From contig DEZK01000003.1 in NCBI GenBank assembly GCA_002365175.1, forward strand, positions 1 to 64,000: 64,000 bases of DNA. Direction: 5' to 3'. Positions 33,779 to 42,223 of this stretch are shown here, piece by piece (the stretch's first letter is position 1; every line of letters begins with the position of its first letter). The position numbers and the translations under genes were made by a program. This DNA is from Raskinella chloraquaticus (SeqCode). GTDB taxonomy: Bacteria > Pseudomonadota > Alphaproteobacteria > Rhizobiales > UBA4765. The notes beneath the pieces were generated by a model. The model was not told the DNA's origin. It did not search any database and saw only the letters and a list, made by a program, of their open reading frames with translations.

Positions 33779-34804
33779 ATGATGAGCAGATTTCGTATCG
33801 ACCGCCGCCGCGCTCTTGGCCTTGCTGGAAGTGCCGTTGCCTCGGCAATCGTGCCGCTCACTGGCCGCAGCGCCAATGCCCAGACGCTTGACAAGGTCAG
33901 CTATCAGACCAATTGGCGCGCCCAGGCTGAACATGGCGGCTTTTACTACGCGGTCGCCAACGGCATTTACAAGAAATACGGCATCGAGGCTGATATCCGC
34001 CCCGGCGGGCCGCAGCAGAACCCATCGCAATTGCTGCTTGCGGGCCGCGTTGACATGATCATGTCAAATTCCTTCGAAGCCATCCGCTATGTTCAGGAAA
34101 GTGCGCCGTTTCTGTGCATTTCGGCGATCTTCCAGAAGGACCCGCAGGTCCTTATCTGCCATCCCGGCGTAGGCAATGACACGCTGGCGGCGCTGAAAGG
34201 CAAACCGATCCTCGTGGGTGCGGCCGGGCGCTCCAGCTACTGGCCGTTTCTCAAAGCAAAGTTCGGCTATGGCGACGAACAGATCAGGCCTTACACCTTC
34301 AACATGGCGCCCTTCCTCGCCGACAAGAGCCTGTGCCAGCAGGGGTTTGTCTCATCCGAACCGTTCGCCATCGAACAGGCGGGCGTGAAGCCGATCGTCC
34401 ACCTCATCGCCGATGCCGGTTTTGACAATTACAACACCACCATCAACATCTCGCGCAAGATGACGGAAGAAAAGCGCGATCTCGTGCAGCGTTTCGTCAA
34501 CGCCTCCGCCGAAGGCTGGGCTGCTTACATGAAGGGTGGCGAGGGTAACAAGGCCGCCGACGCACTGATCCTCAAGGACAATCCGGATATGGATCAGGTG
34601 AAGATCAATTTCGCCCTGAATGTGATGCGTACCAACGGCATCGTCCAGTCCGGAGATGCGCTGAAGGGCGGCATAGGCGCCATGAGCGCGGCGCGCTGGC
34701 TGAAATTCTACACCGACATGTCGGATGCCGGCGTCTTCCCCAAGGGTATCGACGTGACGAAGGCCTACAGTCTCGACTTCATCAACAAGGGCGTCGGTTT
34801 GTGA
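33779..34804 (+). CDS. ABC transporter substrate-binding protein, NMT1/THI5-like (NitT/TauT class)
   Basis: A 341-residue periplasmic binding protein. The N-terminus has a Tat-type signal (IDRRRALGLAGSAVA, cleavage near GRSANA). The mature domain starts KVSYQTNWRAQAEHGGFYYA, typical of the group that binds thiamin pyrimidine precursors or related heterocycles, followed by AGRVDMIMSNSFEAIRYV. Substrate is inferred to be a small aromatic or heterocyclic molecule; a nitrate or sulfonate role is less likely. It is first in a three-gene operon; its stop overlaps the ATPase start (GTGA). Confidence 0.85.
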   Translation: MMSRFRIDRRRALGLAGSAVASAIVPLTGRSANAQTLDKVSYQTNWRAQAEHGGFYYAVANGIYKKYGIEADIRPGGPQQNPSQLLLAGRVDMIMSNSFEAIRYVQESAPFLCISAIFQKDPQVLICHPGVGNDTLAALKGKPILVGAAGRSSYWPFLKAKFGYGDEQIRPYTFNMAPFLADKSLCQQGFVSSEPFAIEQAGVKPIVHLIADAGFDNYNTTINISRKMTEEKRDLVQRFVNASAEGWAAYMKGGEGNKAADALILKDNPDMDQVKINFALNVMRTNGIVQSGDALKGGIGAMSAARWLKFYTDMSDAGVFPKGIDVTKAYSLDFINKGVGL

Positions 34805-35601
34805 GAGAGGCCTCGGCCCCATCTCTCGCACCAGTTGACCCGCTGATCAGGCTAAGCGGCGTTTCCAAGACGTTCTCCACCGGCACGCGCGCCGTGGAGG
34901 CGGTTGATCTTGACCTGATGCCCGGCGAGTTCCTGTCGATCCTGGGGCCGTCAGGCTGCGGAAAATCGACCTTGCTGCGCATGATCGCCGGCCTCGGCGC
35001 GCCGACCGGCGGCGAGATTCAATGGGCCAGCGGGCATGGCGGAGGAAGCCGCTACGGAACCCGTGACTTGGGCTTTGTCTTTCAGGACCCCACCCTGATG
35101 CCATGGGCAAACGCCCTCGACAACGTCGCCCTGCCGCTCATCCTGGAAGGGGCAGCAAAGCGCGAGGCGCAGGCGGCAGCCCGCGACAAGCTGGCGCTGG
35201 TCGGGCTTGCAGGCTTTGAAAGCGCCTATCCGCGGGAATTGTCCGGCGGCATGAAGATGCGGGTATCGATCGCCCGCGGCCTGGTCACCGAGCCAAGCCT
35301 GCTGCTGATGGATGAGCCCTTCGCCGCGCTTGACGAGATCACCCGCCACCGCCTCAACCATGATCTGCTCAATGTGTGGCGCGATGTCGGCTTCACCGCA
35401 GTCTTCGTCACGCATTCGGTGTTTGAAAGCGTCTTCCTGTCGCAGCGTATCGTCGTCATGGCAGCGCGGCCCGGGCGCATCGTCAGCACGCTTGATGTTG
35501 GCGCGCCCTACCCGCGCGACGAGATGTTCCGCACCTCCTCTTCCTATGCCAGCCTCTGCCGTCAGGCCTCCGACCAGTTAAAAACGGCGATGGGGGGCTG
35601 A
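34801..35601 (+). CDS. ABC transporter ATP-binding protein (NitT/TauT class)
   Basis: A 266-residue ATPase energising the importer of the preceding binding protein. Walker A LGPSGCGKSTLL near residue 48, Q-loop FVFQDPTLMPWAN, signature ELSGGMKMRVSIARGL, Walker B LLLMDEPFAALDE and H-loop VFVTHSVFES. The GTG start at 34801 overlaps the upstream stop by four bases, so translation is coupled. The permease gene begins 5 bp after its stop. Confidence 0.93.
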   Translation: MREASAPSLAPVDPLIRLSGVSKTFSTGTRAVEAVDLDLMPGEFLSILGPSGCGKSTLLRMIAGLGAPTGGEIQWASGHGGGSRYGTRDLGFVFQDPTLMPWANALDNVALPLILEGAAKREAQAAARDKLALVGLAGFESAYPRELSGGMKMRVSIARGLVTEPSLLLMDEPFAALDEITRHRLNHDLLNVWRDVGFTAVFVTHSVFESVFLSQRIVVMAARPGRIVSTLDVGAPYPRDEMFRTSSSYASLCRQASDQLKTAMGG

Positions 35602-35606
35602 ACACG

Positions 35607-36461
35607 ATGAGCAGTCCTCGAACGGCGAAAACCACCACAAGCGACCTTGGCCCGTTGCCGACCGCCTCAGCCAGGTCAAATGATCGCTGGCTGAAGCTTG
35701 CCGCGCCATTCCTGGTTGGCATCATTTTTCTTGGCGGCTGGGAGGCGGCGGTGCGGATCATGGCTATCCCGCCCTATATCCTGCCTACGCCAAGCCGTAT
35801 CATCGAGACACTTGTCAGCGATTGGCCAACCCTCGCCGCATCGCTGCGCATCACGCTGGCGATTACGTTCTCCGCGCTTGCGGCAGCCGTCGTGGTTGGC
35901 GGGGCGCTTGCTATTCTCTTCACGCAGTTCAAATGGGTGGAACTGGCGCTCTTTCCCTATGCGGTCATTCTCCAGGTGACGCCCATCGTCGCCATTGCGC
36001 CGCTCATCATCATCTGGGTCAACGATACCAATCTGTCGCTGCTGATCTGCGCCTGGATCGTCGCCTTCTTTCCGATCCTGTCGAATACAATCCTTGGCCT
36101 CAATTCAGCCGACCATAATCTGCGCAACCTGTTCGAACTCTATGGCGCCACGCGCTGGCAGACCCTGCGCTATCTGCGCCTGCCAGCCGCCCTGCCCTAT
36201 TTTCTGGCCGGGCTGAAGATATCAGGTGGTCTGGCACTGATCGGCGCCGTGGTCGCCGAGTTTGTCGCCGGCACCGGCGGCACCGCCTCCGGCCTCGCCT
36301 ACCGCATACTGGAAGCACAATACCAGCTGAAGATCCCGCGTATGTTTGCTGCCCTGACACTCATCTCGCTCGCCGGCGTCGCCATCTTCCTGGCGACAAG
36401 CATCATCGCTCATCGCCTTCTCCATCGCTGGCACGAAAGTGCCATCAAGCGCGAGAATTAG
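35607..36461 (+). CDS. ABC transporter permease (NitT/TauT class)
   Basis: A 284-residue inner-membrane protein with about six helices and the ATPase-docking EAA loop in NLFELYGATRWQTLRYLRLPAALPYF (the E-A-A--G region near residue 175). It is the channel of the importer. A cytoplasmic N-terminal extension of about 30 residues is not conserved. Oddly, its TAG stop uses as its last base the first G of an inverted-repeat element at 36461, so the native C-terminus may have been altered by insertion. Confidence 0.92.
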   Translation: MSSPRTAKTTTSDLGPLPTASARSNDRWLKLAAPFLVGIIFLGGWEAAVRIMAIPPYILPTPSRIIETLVSDWPTLAASLRITLAITFSALAAAVVVGGALAILFTQFKWVELALFPYAVILQVTPIVAIAPLIIIWVNDTNLSLLICAWIVAFFPILSNTILGLNSADHNLRNLFELYGATRWQTLRYLRLPAALPYFLAGLKISGGLALIGAVVAEFVAGTGGTASGLAYRILEAQYQLKIPRMFAALTLISLAGVAIFLATSIIAHRLLHRWHESAIKREN

Positions 36462-36722
36462 GGTCAGGACCCGTTAATTTGGGCGAAACGGTGGGAGGGA
36501 ATGGCGCGAGGTTGAGGAGCAAGCCTGCAGGAAGTCGTCTGACTTTCAAAGGCTTGCGACATAAAGATCGCGTCATTTCACCCCATCCGAAGGACAAGGC
36601 ACGAATGGCAAACTGGTTCGTCGACGCCCTCAACCATACCAAAGGGTATGCTTTTCGGGCTTCTCCTGCCATTTTATCCATTCGTGCCATGCCGTTTTGC
36701 CTAAATTAATGGGTCCTGACCC
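36461..36722. mobile_element. 262-bp MITE-like element with 31-bp inverted terminal repeats
   Basis: The left end (36461-36491) and the reverse complement of the right end (36692-36722) match at 28 of 31 positions. Each end starts with GGGTCAGGACCC, itself a five-bp hairpin with a two-base loop. Inside are a six-bp hairpin at 36635-36650 and an 11-bp inverted pair at 36598-36608 and 36679-36689. A 76-codon frame spans the element but resembles no transposase, so mobilisation in trans is likely. I see no clear target duplication. Confidence 0.7.
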
Positions 36723-36788
36723 CAGGGCATGACGATATTGAAAACCCGGTTTTACTGTTTCCCGGCCTGCTCTCAGGGCACGCACTCC

Positions 36789-38474
36789 TCACGCCGCGCG
36801 AACGCGTGTCAGAAACTCGTCGACTGCCAAGCGCAACGTGCCCGCCTCGCGAGACAATTCGTCGGACACGCTGCGCACTGAACGCGCCGCGCCTTCAGCG
36901 TCGCGAACGGTCGAGGCGACATCGTCAACATCCTCCGTCAATGCTGACGTTCCGTCGGCGGCACTTTGGGCATTGCGCGAAATCTCCGCCGTCGCCACGC
37001 CCTGCTCCTCGACCGATAGGCTGATCGACTGCGACACGTCGCGGATTTCACCCAACGTCGTCGTGATGCCTTCGATGGCGGTGACCACTTCGCTGGTCGA
37101 TTCCTGGATACGCCCGATATGGCCCGAGATGTCTTCGGTCGCTTTGGCGGTTTGCGAAGCCAGCGTTTTCACCTCGGAGGCAACGACCGCGAAGCCCTTG
37201 CCCGCCTCGCCGGCGCGCGCCGCCTCAATCGTGGCGTTAAGCGCCAGAAGATTGGTCTGCGCGGCAATCGCCTGGATGAGTGTCACCACTTCACCGATCT
37301 TGCTCGCTGCCGTGGTCAGCTGCGCGATCTTGTCAGCTGTCATGGCAGCGGCAACACTGGCGCGCTCGACCACCTCACGTGATCGGCTGACGCGCTCGTT
37401 GATCTGATCAACCGACGCCGACAATTCTTCCGCGGCGGCAGCGACAGTTGCAACATTGGACGATGCCTCATTCATCGACGATGACATATGGCCTGACCGG
37501 GTTGTGGCGCGCTCGGACGAAACAGCAAGACTTTTCGATGTCTCAATCATCGTATCAACGACATGGGCCAGCGCGGCGAACCCGGCACTTGAAGCGTCAC
37601 GAAAGCGTTCGATTTCCAGTTCGATGGCTTTCTGGCGCGCCTCACGGTCCTGGCGCGCTGTCTGTTCCCGAGAAGCAAAGCGGCTGCGCTCGGCCATTGT
37701 CGACCTGAAGATTTCGAGAGCCCGCGCGATGGCGCCGATTTCGTCCTTGCGCTCCACGTGCTCGATCGCCACGTCGACTTCACCCTTGGCCACATCGCCC
37801 ATCGTCTGGGTGATGTAGCGCAGCGGCCGGACGACCTTGCGGCGCACCATCCACATGCCAAAGACAATGGTCAGAAACGACATCACGGTGACGCCGACAC
37901 CAAGAATATTGAGCCAGCGAAAGGTCATCTCGGACATGTCGGCTGCTTCTTGTGTCAGCACATCGTACTTTTTGGCAAGCGTTTCCATTTCCTTGTTGAG
38001 CGCCTGGCGTGCACTGCGGTTCTGGTCATTGTCGCCAACGACACGCGCCGCCTCATTGCCCTGCTCCACACCGACGCGTGCCAGCTCGATACGAAAATCG
38101 ATGAACACTTTGGTCGCAGCGACCACACGGTCAAAATCACGGCGAACGCTATCCGTGACGCTTCCGCGCCATTGATCGATCACCCCTTCGAGCTGCTTCA
38201 GCGTGGCGTTCTGCGCCTTGGCGAAATTCGTCAGCTTGGCACGATCTGCCGACATATAAACGCCGCGCGAATCCATCACGGTCTTGTAAACAAGCCCGTC
38301 AATCCTCTGCAGCGCCGAGCGTCCCCTCTCCGCGCTATCCTCCAGCGCCTTGTACGAGAGCACGGCGTTGATCGAGCCGGTGATGGCGATCGCCAACACC
38401 ACGGTCACCACGCCCAGCAGGATAAAGATGAAATTGAGGCGCTGCCCAATCGACAGGCGAGACAGGATGGACAT
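36789..38474 (-). CDS. Methyl-accepting chemotaxis protein (first of a tandem pair)
   Basis: A 561-residue chemoreceptor. Helix 1 at about 13-35, a periplasmic helical domain, helix 2 near 185-210 (ILGVGVTVMSFLTIVFGMW), HAMP (VVRPLRYITQTMGDVAKGE), and the signalling domain with TNLLALNATIEAARAGEAG and FAVVASEVKTLASQT. It is a clear paralogue of the next receptor: same length, same N-terminal LSIGQRLN, same NAT in the hairpin tip. ATG at 38474 has GGGGAAG upstream; an upstream in-frame start is less likely. A CtrA-like box lies 65 bp upstream. Confidence 0.93.
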   Translation of the reverse strand: MSILSRLSIGQRLNFIFILLGVVTVVLAIAITGSINAVLSYKALEDSAERGRSALQRIDGLVYKTVMDSRGVYMSADRAKLTNFAKAQNATLKQLEGVIDQWRGSVTDSVRRDFDRVVAATKVFIDFRIELARVGVEQGNEAARVVGDNDQNRSARQALNKEMETLAKKYDVLTQEAADMSEMTFRWLNILGVGVTVMSFLTIVFGMWMVRRKVVRPLRYITQTMGDVAKGEVDVAIEHVERKDEIGAIARALEIFRSTMAERSRFASREQTARQDREARQKAIELEIERFRDASSAGFAALAHVVDTMIETSKSLAVSSERATTRSGHMSSSMNEASSNVATVAAAAEELSASVDQINERVSRSREVVERASVAAAMTADKIAQLTTAASKIGEVVTLIQAIAAQTNLLALNATIEAARAGEAGKGFAVVASEVKTLASQTAKATEDISGHIGRIQESTSEVVTAIEGITTTLGEIRDVSQSISLSVEEQGVATAEISRNAQSAADGTSALTEDVDDVASTVRDAEGAARSVRSVSDELSREAGTLRLAVDEFLTRVRAA

Positions 38475-38538
38475 CAGTACTTCCCCAGGCGCGCGCATTC
38501 TGCACATGCTTCACGGGTTCAGCATTAATCCATTAAGT

Positions 38539-38553
38539 TTAATGAGCCGTTAT
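38539..38553 (-). promoter_or_regulatory. CtrA-like box upstream of the first paired chemoreceptor gene
   Basis: TTAA-N7-TTAT on the plus strand, one mismatch from the CtrA consensus, 65 bp before the receptor start at 38474. Two more TTAA tetramers occur within the preceding 20 bp. Chance matches are expected in AT-rich intergenic DNA, so the value lies in the shared position relative to the other motility genes. Confidence 0.4.
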
Positions 38554-38660
38554 TTTCAGATCGTTTCGCATGCGCCTTCCTGTGGAAGGACATAGTTGTC
38601 CCGCTCATGACGACCGTTTTGCTGGCCGCTTTATCATCGATTGGCTCAAACAGGACTGCC

Positions 38661-40346
38661 TCAGGCAGCGGCAACGCCATTGAGGAAGCCATCAATCGCC
38701 GATTTCAGCCGCTGCGCCTGTCCGGCAAGGGCTTCCGAGGCAACCCGCACCGAGCGCGCGGCACTTTCCGTCTCGCCCACAGTCGTCGTGACCTCATCAA
38801 CATCGCTTGCCAGCGACACCGTGCCCGCAGCCGCGCTCTGCGCATTGCGTGAAATTTCCGACGTCGCTGCGCCCTGCTCCTCAACCGAAGCACCGATTTC
38901 GCGCGATACCTGATCAATCTCGCTCAGCGTCGCGACAATGCTGTCGATGGCGCTGACCACATCATTGGTCGACGATTGAATGCCCGAAATCTGCGCCGCG
39001 ATTTCCTCCGTCGCCTTGGCGGTCTGCGAGGCAAGGCTCTTCACTTCCGAGGCCACAACCGCAAAGCCCTTGCCCGCTTCGCCCGCCCGCGCTGCTTCAA
39101 TCGTGGCGTTAAGCGCCAGAAGATTGGTCTGCGCGGCAATCGCCTGAATGAGATTGACGACATTGCCGATCTTGTCGGCGGCGGCCGCCAGTTCACCGAT
39201 CTTGCCGGTCGTGTCGCCTGCCACCACGCTCGCGCGCGATACAACCGAATTTGAATGTTTGACACGCTCGGAAATGGTCTGAACCGATACCGATAATTCC
39301 TCAGCCGCTGCCGCGACCGTCGACACATTCGACGACGTGTCACGTGTCGAACCAGCCATGGAACTCGCATGGCTGGAGGCGCGCAGTGACACCTGGTTGA
39401 GTTGCCCTGCCGTGGTCACCATGCCGTCGATGGCAAGCGACATCTGGCTGAAATCGCCCTCCACAGCCTCACGAAAACGGGCGATCTGCTCATCTATTGA
39501 CGCCTGACGCGCCTCACGCTCCTGACGCTGGCGATTATCCTTGTCGGCAAAGGCCGCGCGCTCGGCCATGGCACTGCGGAACACATCCAGCGAGCGCGCC
39601 ATGCGACCGACCTCATCGCCGCGATCAGTGTAGGCAACCTCAACGGCGGTCTCGCCATCGACCACCCGCCCCATGACCCCCGACAGCCGCTCGAGCGGGC
39701 GCACGACGGTGCGCGCCACAATCAGCATGCCAACCGCAATGGTTGCCAGGGTCGAGACGACACCGAAGACAATGAAAAACAACATCCGCGCATAGACGGC
39801 TTCGACCGCTTCTCCAAGATCGCCGCGCAGCTGGTCATAGCGCTTGGCAAGCGCGTCCATTTCCTTGTTCAGTGCCTGGCGAGCGATGCGCGTGGGCTCG
39901 GCATCGCCGACGACACGCGCCGCCTCATTGCCCTTCTCCCGCCCGATACGCGATAATTCATAGCGAAAATCATTGAAAACCTTCACGCCCTTGGCGACGC
40001 GCTCGAAATCCTCGCGCACATCATCCGTGACGGTTTTGCGCCAGCGTTCGACAACGCCGTCAATGTCCTTCAATGCCGCATCCTGGCCCTTGGCAAAACG
40101 CTCCAGCACGTCCGGCTTGGACGACATGTAGATACCGCGCGACTCCATCACCGTCCGGTAGATGAGCCCATCGATGGCTTTGAGGGCAAAGCGCCCGTTT
40201 TCGGCCGATTCAACCCGCAAGCTCAGCTGGCCGAGCGTGTAGATGCTCCATCCCGCGACCGCCGACAGCAGGATCGTCACTGCTCCCAGCACCACAAAGA
40301 TGGAATTCAAACGTTGGCCAATCGACAGACGGGAAAAAAAGCGCAT
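38661..40346 (-). CDS. Methyl-accepting chemotaxis protein (second of a tandem pair)
   Basis: A 561-residue receptor paralogous to its downstream neighbour. Helix 1 at about 13-35 (FVVLGAVTILLSAVAG), periplasmic domain with LERFAKGQDAALKD, helix 2 near 187-210, HAMP (VVRPLERLSGVMGRVVDGE), and the signalling hairpin TNLLALNATIEAARAGEAG. Between the pair the DNA for the hairpin tip is identical over 50 bp (37225-37274 and 39097-39146), suggesting recent duplication or gene conversion. The sensor halves differ more, so the ligands may differ. Confidence 0.93.
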   Translation of the reverse strand: MRFFSRLSIGQRLNSIFVVLGAVTILLSAVAGWSIYTLGQLSLRVESAENGRFALKAIDGLIYRTVMESRGIYMSSKPDVLERFAKGQDAALKDIDGVVERWRKTVTDDVREDFERVAKGVKVFNDFRYELSRIGREKGNEAARVVGDAEPTRIARQALNKEMDALAKRYDQLRGDLGEAVEAVYARMLFFIVFGVVSTLATIAVGMLIVARTVVRPLERLSGVMGRVVDGETAVEVAYTDRGDEVGRMARSLDVFRSAMAERAAFADKDNRQRQEREARQASIDEQIARFREAVEGDFSQMSLAIDGMVTTAGQLNQVSLRASSHASSMAGSTRDTSSNVSTVAAAAEELSVSVQTISERVKHSNSVVSRASVVAGDTTGKIGELAAAADKIGNVVNLIQAIAAQTNLLALNATIEAARAGEAGKGFAVVASEVKSLASQTAKATEEIAAQISGIQSSTNDVVSAIDSIVATLSEIDQVSREIGASVEEQGAATSEISRNAQSAAAGTVSLASDVDEVTTTVGETESAARSVRVASEALAGQAQRLKSAIDGFLNGVAAA

Positions 40347-40522
40347 AGGAGATCACCGGTAACAGCGCAAATGGCGCGAGAAATGAACCCCGCTACCTTG
40401 ACCACATCACGTTAACATGGAGTAAGTAGAAAAAATGATTCTATATATAAACGTCGCACATATAATGATTTTTCAGTACACGTTAGTTGGCGTTACATAG
40501 CAACTCGATGTAAAACGATTAT
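40347..40522. other. AT-rich intergenic region between a chemoreceptor gene and efp
   Basis: 176 bp, with a conspicuous AT-rich core at about 40425-40515 in an otherwise GC-rich window. It contains a TTAAC half-site at 40413-40417 and repeated CGTTA motifs near 40480-40495. It should carry the promoter of the leftward chemoreceptor gene and the 3' end of the leftward efp transcript. No stem with a T-run was found. Confidence 0.4.
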
Positions 40523-41092
40523 TCAATCCTTGGCCCGCTCGACATAGGTGTTGTCCGCCGTCGACACGACAATGCGGGTGCCTGCCGAAATATGCGGCGG
40601 CACCATGACGCGCACACCATTCGACATGATCGCCGGCTTGTAGCTCGACGACGCCGTCTGCCCCTTCATCGTCGGTTCCGTTTCCGAAATTTCAAGTGTC
40701 ACCCGGGCGGGAATTTCGATGGCAACCGCATTGCCCTCGAAGATCGACAGCTTGCACACCATGCCTTCCTGGAGATAAACCGCCTGATCGCCCAGCACGT
40801 CCGATGATACCGGCAATTGCTCATAGTTTTCAGGGTTCATGAAGACGTAATTGTCACCGTCCAGATAAAGATAGCTGTAGTCAAAATCCTCGACAAAAGC
40901 GCGCTCGACCTGTTCGGTCGTCTTGTAGCGCTCCGAGACCTTTACCCCGTCACTGATGCGGCGCATATCAATCTGCGTCGTAGGCGTGCCTTTGCCGGGA
41001 AAAAAGCTTTCAGCCGACATGACGACACAGAGCCGACCGTCGAGATCGAGAATATTGCCCTTGCGGACCGAGCTGGCGATGACTTTGACCAC
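40523..41092 (-). CDS. efp: Translation elongation factor P
   Basis: A 189-residue three-domain factor that binds between the ribosomal E and P sites and relieves stalling at polyproline. The acceptor residue is Lys34 in the loop FFPGKGTPTT, the site that EpmA charges with beta-lysine. The C-terminal domain ends TRIVVSTADNTYVERA. It is transcribed divergently from epmA with about 70 bp between start codons, so factor and modifying enzymes probably share a control region. Confidence 0.97.
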   Translation of the reverse strand: MVKVIASSVRKGNILDLDGRLCVVMSAESFFPGKGTPTTQIDMRRISDGVKVSERYKTTEQVERAFVEDFDYSYLYLDGDNYVFMNPENYEQLPVSSDVLGDQAVYLQEGMVCKLSIFEGNAVAIEIPARVTLEISETEPTMKGQTASSSYKPAIMSNGVRVMVPPHISAGTRIVVSTADNTYVERAKD

Positions 41093-41161
41093 GTCTTTAT
41101 TCCTTAGCCTTGCAATGTGGCGTTTCTACTGACAGGTTCGCGGCCCAAAGGGAAGTCCCCC

Positions 41162-42223
41162 ATGCTTTCAGGCAGCCCATGGTGGCGCCGCGACATTCAC
41201 GCCGACCGCCGCCCGCGCCTCCTCGCCCGACAGGCAATGGCGATGCGGTTGCGCGCCTATTTCAGCGCTCAGGATTTTATCGAGGTTGATACCAGCGCCC
41301 TGCAAATCTCGCCAGGAAACGAAACGCACCTTCATGCCTTCGCAACGCAGTGGGATGGCATCGCGGGTGCAAGGCAGCCACTGTTCCTTCATACCTCGCC
41401 GGAATTTGCCTGCAAGAAAATCCTGGCAGCCGGCGAGCGACGGATATTTTCCTTTGCCCATGTCATGCGCAATCGCGAACTGGGCGCCCTCCACCAGCCC
41501 GAATTCACCATGCTTGAATGGTACCGGGTGGAGGAGGATATCTCGGCGATCATCGCTGATTGCGCGGCGCTGTTGCGGGAATGCGCCGCCTGTACCGGGG
41601 TCCGGCTCGTCAATTACCGCGAGCACATCTGCGACCCGCGCGCCGAACCAGAACGCCTCACAGTGGCGGACGCCTTCTCGCGCTTTGCCGGCATCGATCT
41701 TCTGGCAACCCTCGGCCCGGATGGCGCCACCGACCGCGACAGGCTTGCGACCGCCACCGCCAGACTTGGCCTGCGCGTGGCGGATGACGATAGCTGGTCG
41801 GACCTCTTCAGCCGCATCCTCGCCGACCGTATCGAGCCGAAGCTTGGTATCGGCCGGCCAACATGTCTGACCGAATACCCTTTGCCCGAGGCAGCCCTTG
41901 CCCGCCCTCTGCCGCGCGATTCGCGCCTTGCCGAGCGCTTCGAGCTATATATGTGCGGCGTTGAACTCGCCAATGCCTTCGGCGAGCTGACCGATCCGGG
42001 TGAGCAGCGCCGACGTTTTGTTGCCGACATGACGGAGAAGCAGCGCATCTATGGCCACTCCTATCCGCTGGACGAGGATTTTCTGAACTCCCTTGCGCAT
42101 ATGCCTGCCGCCTGCGGAGCCGCACTGGGCTTTGACCGATTGGTGATGCTGATGACGGGTGCAAGCCGCCTTGACGAGGTGATGTGGACACCCTTCAGCG
42201 ATCCGGGCAGGGATGAGCGATGA
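41162..42223 (+). CDS. epmA: EF-P lysine lysyltransferase EpmA (GenX/PoxA)
   Basis: Class II lysyl-tRNA-synthetase paralogue lacking the anticodon-binding domain; it attaches (R)-beta-lysine to EF-P Lys34. The 353-residue protein shows motif 2 (FSFAHVMRNRELGALHQPEFTMLEWYR, split at about residues 100-125) and motif 3 near the end (ACGAALGFDRLVMLMTG). Length and starting SGSPWWRRDIHADRR fit the family. ATG at 41162 is preferred to a GTG at 41117. epmB overlaps its stop by four bases. Confidence 0.95.
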   Translation: MLSGSPWWRRDIHADRRPRLLARQAMAMRLRAYFSAQDFIEVDTSALQISPGNETHLHAFATQWDGIAGARQPLFLHTSPEFACKKILAAGERRIFSFAHVMRNRELGALHQPEFTMLEWYRVEEDISAIIADCAALLRECAACTGVRLVNYREHICDPRAEPERLTVADAFSRFAGIDLLATLGPDGATDRDRLATATARLGLRVADDDSWSDLFSRILADRIEPKLGIGRPTCLTEYPLPEAALARPLPRDSRLAERFELYMCGVELANAFGELTDPGEQRRRFVADMTEKQRIYGHSYPLDEDFLNSLAHMPAACGAALGFDRLVMLMTGASRLDEVMWTPFSDPGRDER

